Assembly: GCF_001552555.1 (NCBI RefSeq)
Contig: NZ_BCRK01000013.1
Coordinates: forward strand, 1 to 60,868
Length of the DNA: 60,868 nt
Origin: Nocardiopsis trehalosi NBRC 14201
GTDB taxonomy: Bacteria; Actinomycetota; Actinomycetes; Streptosporangiales; Streptosporangiaceae
Direction: 5' to 3'
Each line of letters begins with the position of its first letter. The stretch's first letter is position 1. Under the pieces are notes generated by a model. The model was not told where the DNA came from, made no database searches, and saw nothing but the letters and a program-made list of their open reading frames with translations. Positions 8,523 through 16,498 of this stretch are shown here, one piece after another. A program made the position numbers and the translations under genes.

Positions 8523-9134
8523 ATGCCTCGACCGCGCTCCCTCGACGACACCCGCATCGCGGCGGCCGCGCTGGCGGTGCTCGACCGCGGCGGCCCCGCC
8601 GCGCTGACCATGCGCGCGCTCGCCACCGAACTCGGCATGGGCACCATGTCGCTCTACCGCTACGTGAGCGACCGCGAGGGGGTCGAGGATTTGGTGCTGG
8701 CGCACGTCCTCGCGGGGGTCGACCCCGAGCCGCCCCCAGGGGTCGCGTGGCGGGAGCGCGTCGTCGTCCTCGCCGTCCGCGTCCGCGCCGCGCTCGCCGC
8801 CCATCCGGCCGTGCTGCCGCTGCTCGCCACGCGGCGGCACGCGTCACCGGGGGCGCTGGCCTGGGGCGAGTCCGTGCTCGCGGCCCTCACCGAGGGCGGG
8901 TTCGCCGGCGCGCACCGGGTGACCGCCTTCCGGGCGGTGACCGGCCACCTGTACGGAGCGGTCCTGGCCGACCACTTCGGCCCGCTGTCGGGGCCGGGCA
9001 CGGACGCCCTCGCCGCGCTGCCGGACGCGGAGTACCCGCTGCTCATCGCGACCGCGCGCGCCGCCTCCGGCGTCGACCCGGACGCCGCGTTCCGCGCGTC
9101 GCTCGCGGCCGTCCTGGACGGCCTCTCCCGCTGA
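8523..9134 (+). CDS. TetR-family regulator
   Basis: 203 residues. The DNA-binding region is at residues 9-55 (DTRIAAAALAVLDRGG, LTMRALATELGMGTMSLYRY), followed by an all-helical ligand domain with the C-terminal pattern of TetR proteins (VTGHLYGAVLADHFG). The ATG at 8523 gives the normal TetR N-terminus; the in-frame upstream start at 8472 would lie inside the operator repeat. Likely a repressor of itself and of the divergent peroxiredoxin-like gene. Confidence 0.88.
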   Translation: MPRPRSLDDTRIAAAALAVLDRGGPAALTMRALATELGMGTMSLYRYVSDREGVEDLVLAHVLAGVDPEPPPGVAWRERVVVLAVRVRAALAAHPAVLPLLATRRHASPGALAWGESVLAALTEGGFAGAHRVTAFRAVTGHLYGAVLADHFGPLSGPGTDALAALPDAEYPLLIATARAASGVDPDAAFRASLAAVLDGLSR

Positions 9135-9258
9135 CCCGCGCACCGGGCGGTCCGGGCGCGGACGTCGGCCGCGCGCCGAGGGCCGGATGGTGGAATGAAA
9201 GCGGAGGTCGGTAGGTTCTCCGGGAAGAAGTTGAAGTTTCTACCACAGTGAGGCCGGC

Positions 9259-10395
9259 ATGCAGTTCGGAATCTTCTCCGTCGGCGACGTCACGCCCGAC
9301 CCGACCACGGGCACCACGCCCACCGAGGCGGAGCGCATCAAGGCCATGGTCGCGATCGCGCTCAAGGCCGAGGAGGTCGGCCTGGACGTCTTCGCCACCG
9401 GCGAGCACCACAACCCGCCGTTCGTCCCGTCGTCCCCGACCACGATGCTCGGCTACATCGCGGCGCGCACCGAGCGCCTCATCCTGTCCACGGCGACCAC
9501 GCTCATCACCACGAACGACCCGGTGAAGATCGCCGAGGACTACGCGATGCTGCAGCACCTCGCCGACGGGCGCGTCGACCTGGTCATGGGGCGCGGCAAC
9601 ACCGGGCCGGTCTACCCGTGGTTCGGGCAGGACATCCGGCAGGGCCTGCCGCTCGCCGTCGAGAACTACCACCTGCTGCGCCGGCTGTGGCGCGAGGACG
9701 TCGTCGACTGGGAGGGCAAGTTCCGCACCGCGCTGCGCGGCTTCACCTCGACCCCGCGCCCGCTCGACGGCGTGCCGCCGTTCGTGTGGCACGGCTCCAT
9801 CCGCACCCCGGAGATCGCCGAGCAGGCCGCCTACTACGGCGACGGGTTCTTCGCCAACAACATCTTCTGGCCCAAGGAGCACTACCAGAAGCTCATCGGG
9901 CTGTACCGCCGCCGGTACGAGCACTACGGGCACGGTTCCGCCGACCAGGCCATCGTCGGCCTCGGCGGGCAGGTCTTCATGCGGAAGAACAGCCAGGACG
10001 CGGTGCGCGAGTTCCGGCCGTACTTCGACAACGCCCCGGTGTACGGGCACGGACCCTCGCTGGAGGAGTTCAGCGAGGCCACCCCGCTCACCGTCGGCAG
10101 CCCGCAGCAGGTCATCGACCGGACCCTGTCGTTCCGCGACCACTTCGGCGACTACCAGCGCCAGCTGTTCCTGATGGACCACGCCGGCCTGCCGCTGAAG
10201 ACCGTCCTGGAGCAGCTCGACCTCCTCGGCGAGGAGGTCGTGCCCGTCCTCCGCAAGGAGTTCGCGGCCCTGCGCCCGGCCCACGTGCCCGACGCCCCGA
10301 CCCACGCGAGCCTGCGCGCGGCCGCCGAGGCGCGGGCGGCCGGCGGCGACAGCGGCGCGGGGGACGCGGCCGGCCCGGCGGGCACCGCGTCCTGA
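9259..10395 (+). CDS. Luciferase-like FMN-dependent monooxygenase (CE1758-type)
   Basis: 378 residues of TIM-barrel luciferase-like monooxygenase. It begins MQFGIFSVGDVTPDP and contains DVFATGEHHNPPFVPSSP, GRVDLVMGRGNTGPVYPWFG, and a C-terminal barrel segment with TVGSPQQVIDRTL. The EHH motif and the VGSPQQV segment are typical of two-component flavin monooxygenases. The last 50 residues are Ala/Gly-rich and probably disordered. An FMN reductase of the matching CE1759 type follows, which strongly supports an oxygenase-reductase pair. Substrate unknown. Confidence 0.88.
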   Translation: MQFGIFSVGDVTPDPTTGTTPTEAERIKAMVAIALKAEEVGLDVFATGEHHNPPFVPSSPTTMLGYIAARTERLILSTATTLITTNDPVKIAEDYAMLQHLADGRVDLVMGRGNTGPVYPWFGQDIRQGLPLAVENYHLLRRLWREDVVDWEGKFRTALRGFTSTPRPLDGVPPFVWHGSIRTPEIAEQAAYYGDGFFANNIFWPKEHYQKLIGLYRRRYEHYGHGSADQAIVGLGGQVFMRKNSQDAVREFRPYFDNAPVYGHGPSLEEFSEATPLTVGSPQQVIDRTLSFRDHFGDYQRQLFLMDHAGLPLKTVLEQLDLLGEEVVPVLRKEFAALRPAHVPDAPTHASLRAAAEARAAGGDSGAGDAAGPAGTAS

Positions 10396-10620
10396 CGCCC
10401 GGAGCGCCGCCCGCCACCGCCCCCCGGGCCGGAGCGCCGGGACCGGACGGCCCAGGAGCGGAGGCGTCCGGATCGGCCTCCCGAGGGCGCACGACCCCGA
10501 CCCGCACCGCCCCGGCGCGGGGGGCGCCGCCGGTACCGCCACCGCCCGGCCGGGGCACCACCACACCCGACACCGGGAGCCCCACCGGCCCCGGCAGCAC
10601 CAAGAGGAGCAGCGATTCCG

Positions 10621-11229
10621 ATGAACCCGTACAAGCTCGCGGTGGTGTCCGCCGGCCTCAGCGTGCCGTCGTCCACCCGCCTGCTCGCCGACCGCCTCAC
10701 CGCCGGCGCCGAGACCGCCCTGCGCGAGCGGGGCGCCACCGCCACCGCCGACGTCGTGGAACTGCGCGACCACGCCCGCGCCCTCGCCGACAACCTGCTC
10801 ACGGGCTTCCCCACCGGGGACCTGAAGGCCGCGGTCGACGCCGTCGCCGAGGCGGACGCCGTCATCGCCGTCACGCCGATCTTCAACGCGTCCTACAGCG
10901 GGCTGTTCAAGACCTTCTTCGACGTCCTCGACGCCGACGCGCTGACCGGCACCCCGGTCCTGATGGGCGCCACCGGCGGCACCGCCCGCCACAGCCTCGC
11001 CCTCGAACACGCGCTGCGCCCGATGTTCGCCTACCTCCGGGCCGCCGTCGTCCCCACCGCCGTCTACGCCTCGTCCGAGGACTGGGGCACCGGCGCCGAG
11101 AACGACCTCACCACCCGCATCGCCCGCGCCGCGGCCGAACTCGCCGCCACCCTGACCACCACCCCGCCCCGCACCACCGACGACCCGTTCACCGACCCCA
11201 CCCCGTTCACCGACCTCCTCGGAGAGTGA
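10621..11229 (+). CDS. NADPH-dependent FMN reductase (CE1759-type)
   Basis: 202 residues, flavodoxin-like fold. VVSAGLSVPSSTRLLADRL holds the phosphate-binding loop, DAVIAVTPIFNASYSGLFK the substrate-side loop and VLMGATGGTARHSL a third flavin loop. It should supply reduced FMN to the monooxygenase at 9259. The ATG follows AAGAGGAGCAGCGATTCCG, a good ribosome binding site. The 225 bp gap between the two genes shows no other gene, so a shared transcript is likely but not certain. Confidence 0.88.
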   Translation: MNPYKLAVVSAGLSVPSSTRLLADRLTAGAETALRERGATATADVVELRDHARALADNLLTGFPTGDLKAAVDAVAEADAVIAVTPIFNASYSGLFKTFFDVLDADALTGTPVLMGATGGTARHSLALEHALRPMFAYLRAAVVPTAVYASSEDWGTGAENDLTTRIARAAAELAATLTTTPPRTTDDPFTDPTPFTDLLGE

Positions 11230-11296
11230 CCGGGGCCGGGCACCGCGCGGGCGGACGGCGTCCGGGACCGTCATCCGGGTGTGGTTCACTCCCGGC

Positions 11297-12136
11297 ATGC
11301 TCCCCGACGACATCACCACGGAACTCACCCGCCTGTGCACCGCCCACCTGGGGGCGGAGACCGGGCCGCGCGTCGCCGCGCTGGCCCGCAACGGGTTCAC
11401 GCTGAGCCCGGTCGACGACGGCGCCGGCGCCTCGGGGCGGTTCCGGTTCGGCGGGCCGGCGCTGCTGGAGCCCGGAACGCCGTGGCCGGAGTTCGAGGGC
11501 ACCCCGCTGACGCTGCTCGCGGTGGTCGACACCGACGCGCTGCGGCCGTGGCTCGACGCGCCGCTGCCGGCGGGCGCCGGGCTGCTCAACGTCTTCTACC
11601 TCGGCTACGAGTCGGCCCTCGCTGACGACGTCGCCGCCTCCCGGCAGGCCCACTTCGAGGCCCCGATGGACTGGCGGGTCGTCCCCGCCGACCCGGCCAC
11701 CGCGGTGGAGGCCGCGCCCCCGGCGGGCGGGGTCGTGCTGCCCGCGCGCCCCGTGCGCGCCGACCCGGTCGTGGCCCTGCCCGACTCCACCGGGAGCCAC
11801 CTCGCGCCGGCCCGGCACGAGGAGAACACCGCGGAGGTGTGGGAGGCGTTCGAGCGGCTGCTCGACCGCCTTCCGGACGGCACCGGGAAGGACGGCGTCC
11901 TGGCCGGAATCCGCAACCTCCCCGAATCCGGCGACGACGGCCACCGGGCGTTCGGCTGGCCCTGGGCGATGCAGGGGATGCCCGTCCCGGTCGAGACCCG
12001 CGTCCACCTCCTCCAGCTCGACACCGACCCCGCCTGGACCTGGGCCGACTGCGGCATGGTCACCTTCGAGATCCCGGCCGACGCCCTGCGCGCGGGGGAC
12101 TTCTCCCAGGTCGACTGCACCATGGAGTCGTGCTGA
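11297..12136 (+). CDS. DUF1963 (YwqG-like) protein
   Basis: 279 residues. RFRFGGPALLEPGTPWPEFEG, a central acidic/hydrophobic segment, and VHLLQLDTDPAWTWADCGMV with VTFEIPADALRAGDFSQVDC at the end match DUF1963 proteins such as Bacillus YwqG, whose role is unknown. The ATG at 11297 was chosen over a GTG at 11279. It ends in an unpaired cysteine (MESC). Confidence 0.78.
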   Translation: MLPDDITTELTRLCTAHLGAETGPRVAALARNGFTLSPVDDGAGASGRFRFGGPALLEPGTPWPEFEGTPLTLLAVVDTDALRPWLDAPLPAGAGLLNVFYLGYESALADDVAASRQAHFEAPMDWRVVPADPATAVEAAPPAGGVVLPARPVRADPVVALPDSTGSHLAPARHEENTAEVWEAFERLLDRLPDGTGKDGVLAGIRNLPESGDDGHRAFGWPWAMQGMPVPVETRVHLLQLDTDPAWTWADCGMVTFEIPADALRAGDFSQVDCTMESC

Positions 12137-12188
12137 CGGGTCCGGCGCGCCGCGGAACGTGGCGTACGGTGCCGGCGCGGCGGATGGG

Positions 12189-12234
12189 GTGATGTCGACA
12201 TGTCGTCACCGATGACCTTCATCGGTCACATCAC
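12189..12234. promoter_or_regulatory. Nested inverted repeats upstream of a secreted protein gene
   Basis: Outer arms GTGATGT (12189-12195) and ACATCAC (12228-12234) enclose a perfect inner hairpin ACCGATGA (12208-12215) with TCATCGGT (12219-12226) and an 8-bp palindrome TGTCGACA (12193-12200). It could be the terminator of the DUF1963 gene or an operator of the gene at 12314. Confidence 0.45.
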
Positions 12235-12313
12235 GGGATCGCCCGGTGACGCGCCCGCGGGCGTGTGAGGATCGGCACCGACGACGCGACCCCCTTCGTC
12301 ACCACGGAGCGAG

Positions 12314-12808
12314 ATGAGTCCCATGAAGACGATGACGCCCCTCCTCATGATCACCGCCGCGGTGGCCGCGACCCTCACCGCGGCCGGCCCCGCCTCCGCC
12401 GCGGCCGGGTGCTCCGGCGCGGGCCCGACCGTGACCGACCACCTGGGGAACACCTGGTCCACGACCTACTGCGACGCGTGGCTCAGCGGCGACCTCGAAC
12501 GGGGCGTCGGCAAGGACGACCCCAGCGAGATCTCCGGCCACCTCTACGCGGGCCGCGCGTGGTTCGTCTGCCAGCAGCAGGTGCCCCACCTGGAGAACCC
12601 CCCGGTGGGCGAGTACCGCAACAACTGGTGGCTGTACACCCAGGGCGATGTGGCCTACTCCGACCAGGGGTGGGGGTGGTTCCCGGCGGTGAACGTCTCC
12701 GGCGGCGGCAACTACGAGCCCATTCCCGGGCTGCCCGACTGCGGCTTCCCCACGGCGGCGACCGAGGACGCGGGGCCCACCACCCCGATCGCCGCCCCCG
12801 GCCACTGA
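12314..12808 (+). CDS. Small secreted protein, unknown function
   Basis: 164 residues. A Sec signal peptide (MSPMKTMTPLLMITAAVAAT) precedes cleavage near PASAAAG. The mature part has four cysteines (CSGAG, TTYCDAW, WFVCQQQ, LPDCGFP) and many aromatic residues (NNWWLYTQGD, DQGWGWFP), suggesting a disulphide-linked beta fold. GGAG lies just before the ATG. No family was recognised; it is followed by a convergent MerR gene. Confidence 0.72.
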   Translation: MSPMKTMTPLLMITAAVAATLTAAGPASAAAGCSGAGPTVTDHLGNTWSTTYCDAWLSGDLERGVGKDDPSEISGHLYAGRAWFVCQQQVPHLENPPVGEYRNNWWLYTQGDVAYSDQGWGWFPAVNVSGGGNYEPIPGLPDCGFPTAATEDAGPTTPIAAPGH

Positions 12809-12874
12809 CACCGGCCGCTGGCAGCTGAAACATGTGATCGGCGTGCCGGTGCGGAGCGGCCGGCCTCCGCCGCC

Positions 12875-13894
12875 TCACCGGTCGGAGGCGGGCTCGGTCC
12901 CGGACGCCGAGGCGCGCAGGGCCGCCGCGATCCAGGCGAACGGCACCTCCCCGTCGTCGGGCGGCGTCCCGTTGATCACGGCCACCAGGGAGAGGTACCT
13001 GCCGTGCGTGCCGTCGTATCGGGGGTCCGCGAACGCGTCCGGCCCCTCCTCACGAGCCAGTTCGTCCCCGTAGGCGAAGCCGGTGGCCAGCCGGTCGAGG
13101 AACAGCGGGGTGGGCTCCTCGCCGGCGAACGCGGCGGTCGCCTCCGCGAAGCGGGCGGCGGCCGCCCGCGACCGCGGGGAGTCAGCGGGCTCCCCGTCGT
13201 TGTACGCGGCGAACAGCTCCTCCCCCGCCGAGGCCCCGGTCGTGTAGATGAAGTCCTGCACGGGGCCGGACGCGATGACCCGCCCCGGGTGCGTGGAGTA
13301 GGTGTCCCGCAGGTAGGCGCGGACCGCGTCGCGGAAGTCGGGGTCGCGCACCAGGTCGGCCAGTTCGATCCAGGCGCCGAGCTGGGCGGCGGAGGGGTCC
13401 TCGGGCAGGCGGGGGCGCATCGTGCGCAGCCGGTCGACGAAGCCGGCCGGGACGTCGAGGTCCGCGCCCACCTCGCTCCAGAAGTCGTCGATGAGCCGCT
13501 CGCGCTCCTCGTCGGACATCGTGACCAGCTTGTGCATGAGCACCGCCTGCGCGGGCGTCCCGCTCTGCTTGAGCAGCGCCCTGAGGACCGCCTGCCGGCC
13601 GCGCAGGACGTGCGCCTGCCGCTCCAGCACCCCCAGGTGCGTGGTGAGGAGGTCGTGCAGGTTCGTCCCGCCGTCCAGTAGCCGGCGGATGCCGTCCAGT
13701 CCGGTGTCGAGGTCGCGCAGCGTGCGTACGAGCTCCAGCCGCGCGATGGCGTGCACGTCGTACAGCCGGTGCCCGGCCTCGGTCACGTCGGTCGCCGGGA
13801 CCACGCCCGCGTCGGAGTAGAAGCGGACGGCGCTCACACTCAGCCCGCTCCGCATCGCGGCGTCCCCGATGGAGTACAGCTCTTCGTCGCTCAT
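12875..13894 (-). CDS. MerR-family regulator with large effector domain
   Basis: 339 residues. The N-terminal MerR HTH reads YSIGDAAMRSGLSVSAVRFY, followed by HRLYDVHAIARLELVRTLRD and the dimerisation helix ending near residue 115. The remaining 220 residues are helical, TipA-like in position but not in sequence, with no cysteine metal site. The promoter just upstream has the long spacer typical of MerR control and leaves almost no leader, so the mRNA is probably leaderless and the gene autoregulated. Confidence 0.85.
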   Translation of the reverse strand: MSDEELYSIGDAAMRSGLSVSAVRFYSDAGVVPATDVTEAGHRLYDVHAIARLELVRTLRDLDTGLDGIRRLLDGGTNLHDLLTTHLGVLERQAHVLRGRQAVLRALLKQSGTPAQAVLMHKLVTMSDEERERLIDDFWSEVGADLDVPAGFVDRLRTMRPRLPEDPSAAQLGAWIELADLVRDPDFRDAVRAYLRDTYSTHPGRVIASGPVQDFIYTTGASAGEELFAAYNDGEPADSPRSRAAAARFAEATAAFAGEEPTPLFLDRLATGFAYGDELAREEGPDAFADPRYDGTHGRYLSLVAVINGTPPDDGEVPFAWIAAALRASASGTEPASDR

Positions 13895-13900
13895 GCGGCC

Positions 13901-13931
13901 ACTATCGGACCTCGACCGGCTTGAGGTTCAA
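13901..13931 (-). promoter_or_regulatory. MerR-type promoter with 19-bp spacer
   Basis: Read on the minus strand, TTGAAC (13926-13931) and GATAGT (13901-13906) are 19 bp apart, and the spacer holds ACCTC and GAGGT half-sites. MerR proteins typically act on such over-long spacers by untwisting the DNA. Transcription would start at or next to the ATG. Confidence 0.6.
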
Positions 13932-14062
13932 CCCCCGCCGCCGGGGGTGTGCGGCCACGCTTCGGGACGCCGTGTCCCCGTTCGGGCGCCTCGGACCGCG
14001 GAGCACCACCGGCGCCCACCCGGAGAGCGGTTCGCCCGGGCGCGGGGCCGCTGCCGCGTGCC

Positions 14063-14530
14063 TCAGTGGCCGACCGCGGGGGTCGCCCCCTGCGCGCGCA
14101 GCGCCTGGACAGCGGGGGCGAGGTCGGGGTCGGCGGCGAGGGCGTCGAGAGCCGCGGACAGGGTGTCGGCGTAGGTGGCGCGCGCCGCCCGGTAGCGCTC
14201 GCGGCCGTCGTCGGTGATGACCGCGTAGACGCCGCGCTTGTCGGACGGGCACACGTCCTTGTAGGCGAACCCCGCTGTTTCGAGGCGGCCGACGAGCCGG
14301 GTCACCGACGACTGGTTGAGGTTCACCCTGTCGGCCAGGTCCTGCATGCGCAGCTCGCTGTTCTCCGCGCGGTCGAGGTGTTCGAGGGAGCGGAACTCCG
14401 ACAGGCCCATGCCGTGGCGGCGCTGGAGGGCGAGCGCGAGTTCGCGCTCGACGTGCGCGTGCAGCGCCAGGAGGCGGGCCCAGACCTCCTGGTCGGACGT
14501 ACCTGTCGGGGTCGTGAGGGAGTCCGGCAT
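14063..14530 (-). CDS. MarR-family regulator
   Basis: 155 residues with the MarR winged helix: GLSEFRSLEHLDRAENSELR, LADRVNLNQSSVTRLVGRLE and a wing with CPSDKRGVYAVITDDGR. Start at 14530 is supported by GGAAGG about 9 bases upstream; an ATG at 14560 would add ten residues. It is divergent from two SMR efflux subunits, and two copies of one operator-like motif lie between them, so it most likely represses both directions until a cationic drug binds. Confidence 0.88.
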   Translation of the reverse strand: MPDSLTTPTGTSDQEVWARLLALHAHVERELALALQRRHGMGLSEFRSLEHLDRAENSELRMQDLADRVNLNQSSVTRLVGRLETAGFAYKDVCPSDKRGVYAVITDDGRERYRAARATYADTLSAALDALAADPDLAPAVQALRAQGATPAVGH

Positions 14531-14564
14531 CGGTGCACCTTCCTGCTTCGCGGTTGACATCAGG

Positions 14565-14647
14565 ATACATGTACATGCAAACTTCTCTTCAGGCGCTCCG
14601 CTCACCTCGGCGGCGAACGGCCGCGATTTACTTGCACGTACATACAT
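14565..14647. promoter_or_regulatory. Two inverted copies of a MarR operator-like motif
   Basis: Site 1 (14565-14580, ATACATGTACATGCAA) and site 2 (14632-14647, TTGCACGTACATACAT) are the same 16-bp motif in opposite orientation, one beside each divergent start. Read in the same direction they differ at three of the 16 positions, share TTGCA-GTACAT, and have a TACATGTA-like core. Confidence 0.7.
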
Positions 14648-14702
14648 TCATCGTCCTCCGCGGGCGAACCGGACATCCACCGGATTCACGAAGGGAACCA
14701 CC

Positions 14703-15023
14703 ATGAGCTGGCTCTACCTGGCCATCGCCGTCGTCTTCGAGGTCGCCGTCGGCATCTTCGCGAGCAAGGCGAACGGCTTCCGGCACCTGGGGTGGACGGC
14801 CGCCACCCTCGTCAGCGGCGCGATCGGCACCCTGTTCCTCAGCTTCGCCCTGCTCACCTTCGACGTCGGCGTCGGGTACGCGATCTGGACCAGCGTCTCG
14901 GGCGTCGGGATCGTCGTCGTCGGCGCGCTCTTCCTCGGCCAGCGGATGGACTGGCGGAAGGCCCTCGGCATCGCCGCCGTCGTCGGCGGCGTCGTCGGCC
15001 TCCAGCTCACCGGGGCCGCCTGA
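14703..15023 (+). CDS. SMR-family efflux subunit
   Basis: 106 residues with four transmembrane helices, the normal length for small multidrug resistance proteins. The conserved Glu is in AIAVVFEVAVGIFASKANGF (helix 1), and VGYAIWTSVSGVGIVVVGAL is the YAxW helix 3 motif. SMR pumps exchange protons for quaternary cations or guanidinium-like compounds at the inner membrane. A second SMR gene follows, which points to a heterodimeric pump. The leader GAAGGGAACCACC before ATG is almost the same as that of the second gene. Confidence 0.9.
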   Translation: MSWLYLAIAVVFEVAVGIFASKANGFRHLGWTAATLVSGAIGTLFLSFALLTFDVGVGYAIWTSVSGVGIVVVGALFLGQRMDWRKALGIAAVVGGVVGLQLTGAA

Positions 15024-15133
15024 CCCCCGTCGCCCCCGACCGCCCCCACCACAAACCCCGCTGCGGACCCCACTGCAAACCCGCGACGGACTCCACCACA
15101 AACCCCGCCCCAAGCCCCGCGAAGGGAAACCCC

Positions 15134-15562
15134 ATGACCGCCACCACGCCCACCGCCACACCCACCGCCGCCGCCGCGACCGCTCCCACCGAGCGGAAGG
15201 CCGGCCCCTGGCTGGTCCTGCTCCTGGCCGGCGTCTTCGAGGTCGGCTACGCGCTCAGCGTCGGCGGCAGCGAGGGGTTCACCCTCGTCGGCTGGTCCGT
15301 CTCCGCCGTCGTCTTCTTCCTGCTGACCCTCTACGCCCTCAGCGTCGCCCTGAAGACGATCGACGTCGGCATCGGCTACGCCGTCTGGGCCGGCATCGGC
15401 GCCGTCGGCGCCGCCCTCCTCGGCCCCGTCTTCTTCGACGAGACCCTTACGCCCCTCCGCGCCCTCTGGCTCGCCGTCATCATCGGCGGCGTGGTCTGGC
15501 TCAAACTCGCCGACATGCCGAAGAAGCGCCACCACCGCCCCGAGCACGCGTCGAACGGCTGA
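15134..15562 (+). CDS. SMR-family efflux subunit (partner)
   Basis: 142 residues; the four-helix SMR core (LLAGVFEVGYALSVGGSEGF with its Glu, VGIGYAVWAGIGAVGAALLG) is preceded by about 24 Thr/Ala/Pro residues and followed by a His/Lys-rich tail (KKRHHRPEHASNG), unlike the first subunit. Paired SMR genes with one extended member behave as heterodimers with opposite membrane orientation. Regulated with its partner by the divergent MarR. Confidence 0.88.
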   Translation: MTATTPTATPTAAAATAPTERKAGPWLVLLLAGVFEVGYALSVGGSEGFTLVGWSVSAVVFFLLTLYALSVALKTIDVGIGYAVWAGIGAVGAALLGPVFFDETLTPLRALWLAVIIGGVVWLKLADMPKKRHHRPEHASNG

Positions 15563-15609
15563 CGCGATCTCCACACCCCGGCCCCCGGCCGAGCCGCACC
15601 CACCGTGAA

Positions 15610-15638
15610 GGGCCCGATCCACCGAGTGGACCGGGCCC
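15610..15638 (+). terminator. Terminator hairpin after the SMR pair
   Basis: 12-bp stem with one mismatch, 15610-15621 with 15627-15638, loop of five bases, 47 bases after the second SMR stop. Confidence 0.65.
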
Positions 15639-15726
15639 TCACCGCCGTCCGAGGCATCGAGCCGCTCGCATGACGCACGTCCGACGCACGCACCCGCCCC
15701 GGCCCCCTGTTCGGCCCCCAACGCAA

Positions 15727-15753
15727 AACGCCGGTTCCGTAGGAACCGGCGTT
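15727..15753 (-). terminator. Terminator of tRNA-Pro
   Basis: Perfect 12-bp stem (15727-15738 with 15742-15753) and a 3-base loop directly after the tRNA on the minus strand, followed by TTTT in that reading direction. A classical intrinsic terminator. Confidence 0.85.
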
Positions 15754-15758
15754 CTGGC

Positions 15759-15835
15759 TGGTCGGGGTGGCGGGATTTGAACCCACGACCTCTTCGTCCC
15801 GAACGAAGCGCGCTGCCAAGCTGCGCTACACCCCG
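15759..15835 (-). tRNA. tRNA-Pro (anticodon CGG)
   Basis: On the minus strand the 5' arm CGGGGTG pairs with CACCCCG; the anticodon stem CTTCG/CGAAG encloses TTCGGGA, giving anticodon CGG for codon CCG. The T-loop is GGTTCAAAT, discriminator A, and CCA is encoded. 77 nt. Confidence 0.95.
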
Positions 15836-15887
15836 TGCAACGTGGATCAGTCTAGCGGACGCGGGGAGGTGCTCGCGCACGGTTTCT

Positions 15888-15944
15888 GGGCGGGGTGTGG
15901 GGTGGGGGTGGTGTCGTGGGGGGCGTGGGGGTGGGGGTGACGGG
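15888..15944 (+). repeat. Two adjacent G-quadruplex motifs
   Basis: First motif 15888-15908: G3-C-G4-TGT-G4-T-G5, loops of 1, 3 and 1. Second motif 15918-15944: G6-CGT-G5-T-G5-TGAC-G3. Both lie on the plus strand between tRNA-Pro and the zinc-motif gene. Confidence 0.8.
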
Positions 15945-16040
15945 TTCCGTGCGTGCGGGCGGGTGAAACGTCGCGGTGGGCATCGGCCGGATTCGGCCGG
16001 TGCCCTTGCCCGGGCGGCGGGCGGGTTCCACGTTGGGAGC

Positions 16041-16379
16041 ATGGGTGCCGACGACCACGTCCCTGTCCCCGGCGTGCGCCCCGCCCCGTGGTGGGTCCGC
16101 CTGTCCCGCTGGCTCAACGGTTCGCGCTTCTGCGACGTCCGCGACTGCATCGAACTCACCGAGCCCGCCGAGCTGTACTGCACCAACCACATCAGGGCGC
16201 TCCGCGCCGAACTCGGCGGGCGGAGGTGCGTGGTGGAGCGCTGCGTCGAGCCGCACGGTTTCGAGGACGTGCTGTGCCCGTTCCACCGGGAGGCCGCCGT
16301 CATCGACGCCGTCGCCGCGACGTCGCCCGGTCAGTGGAACGACGCCCGCCTCGGGCCCCGGCGCGAGGGACGCGGATAG
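16041..16379 (+). CDS. Small protein with two identical-spacing zinc motifs
   Basis: 112 residues. Two copies of C-x4-C-x10-C-x2-H are visible: CDVRDC followed ten residues later by CTNH (about residues 31-51), and CVVERC followed ten residues later by CPFH (about 63-83). Such spacing strongly suggests two zinc-binding units. No named family was recognised. The start is uncertain: ATG 16041 has GGGAG only one base away, and the open frame extends upstream to 15777 through the G-rich tract and tRNA, which is unlikely to be translated. Function could be nucleic acid or protein binding; unknown. Confidence 0.6.
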   Translation: MGADDHVPVPGVRPAPWWVRLSRWLNGSRFCDVRDCIELTEPAELYCTNHIRALRAELGGRRCVVERCVEPHGFEDVLCPFHREAAVIDAVAATSPGQWNDARLGPRREGRG

Positions 16380-16498
16380 GGAGGCGGGTGGTGCCTCGCG
16401 GCGATCGGACCGCCGTCGGGCGGCCGCCGTAGGCCATCCGCTCGGCGCCGGCGGCGGGCGCGCCGCGGGCCGGCGGGTGGGCCATTGCGCCCCGGGGG

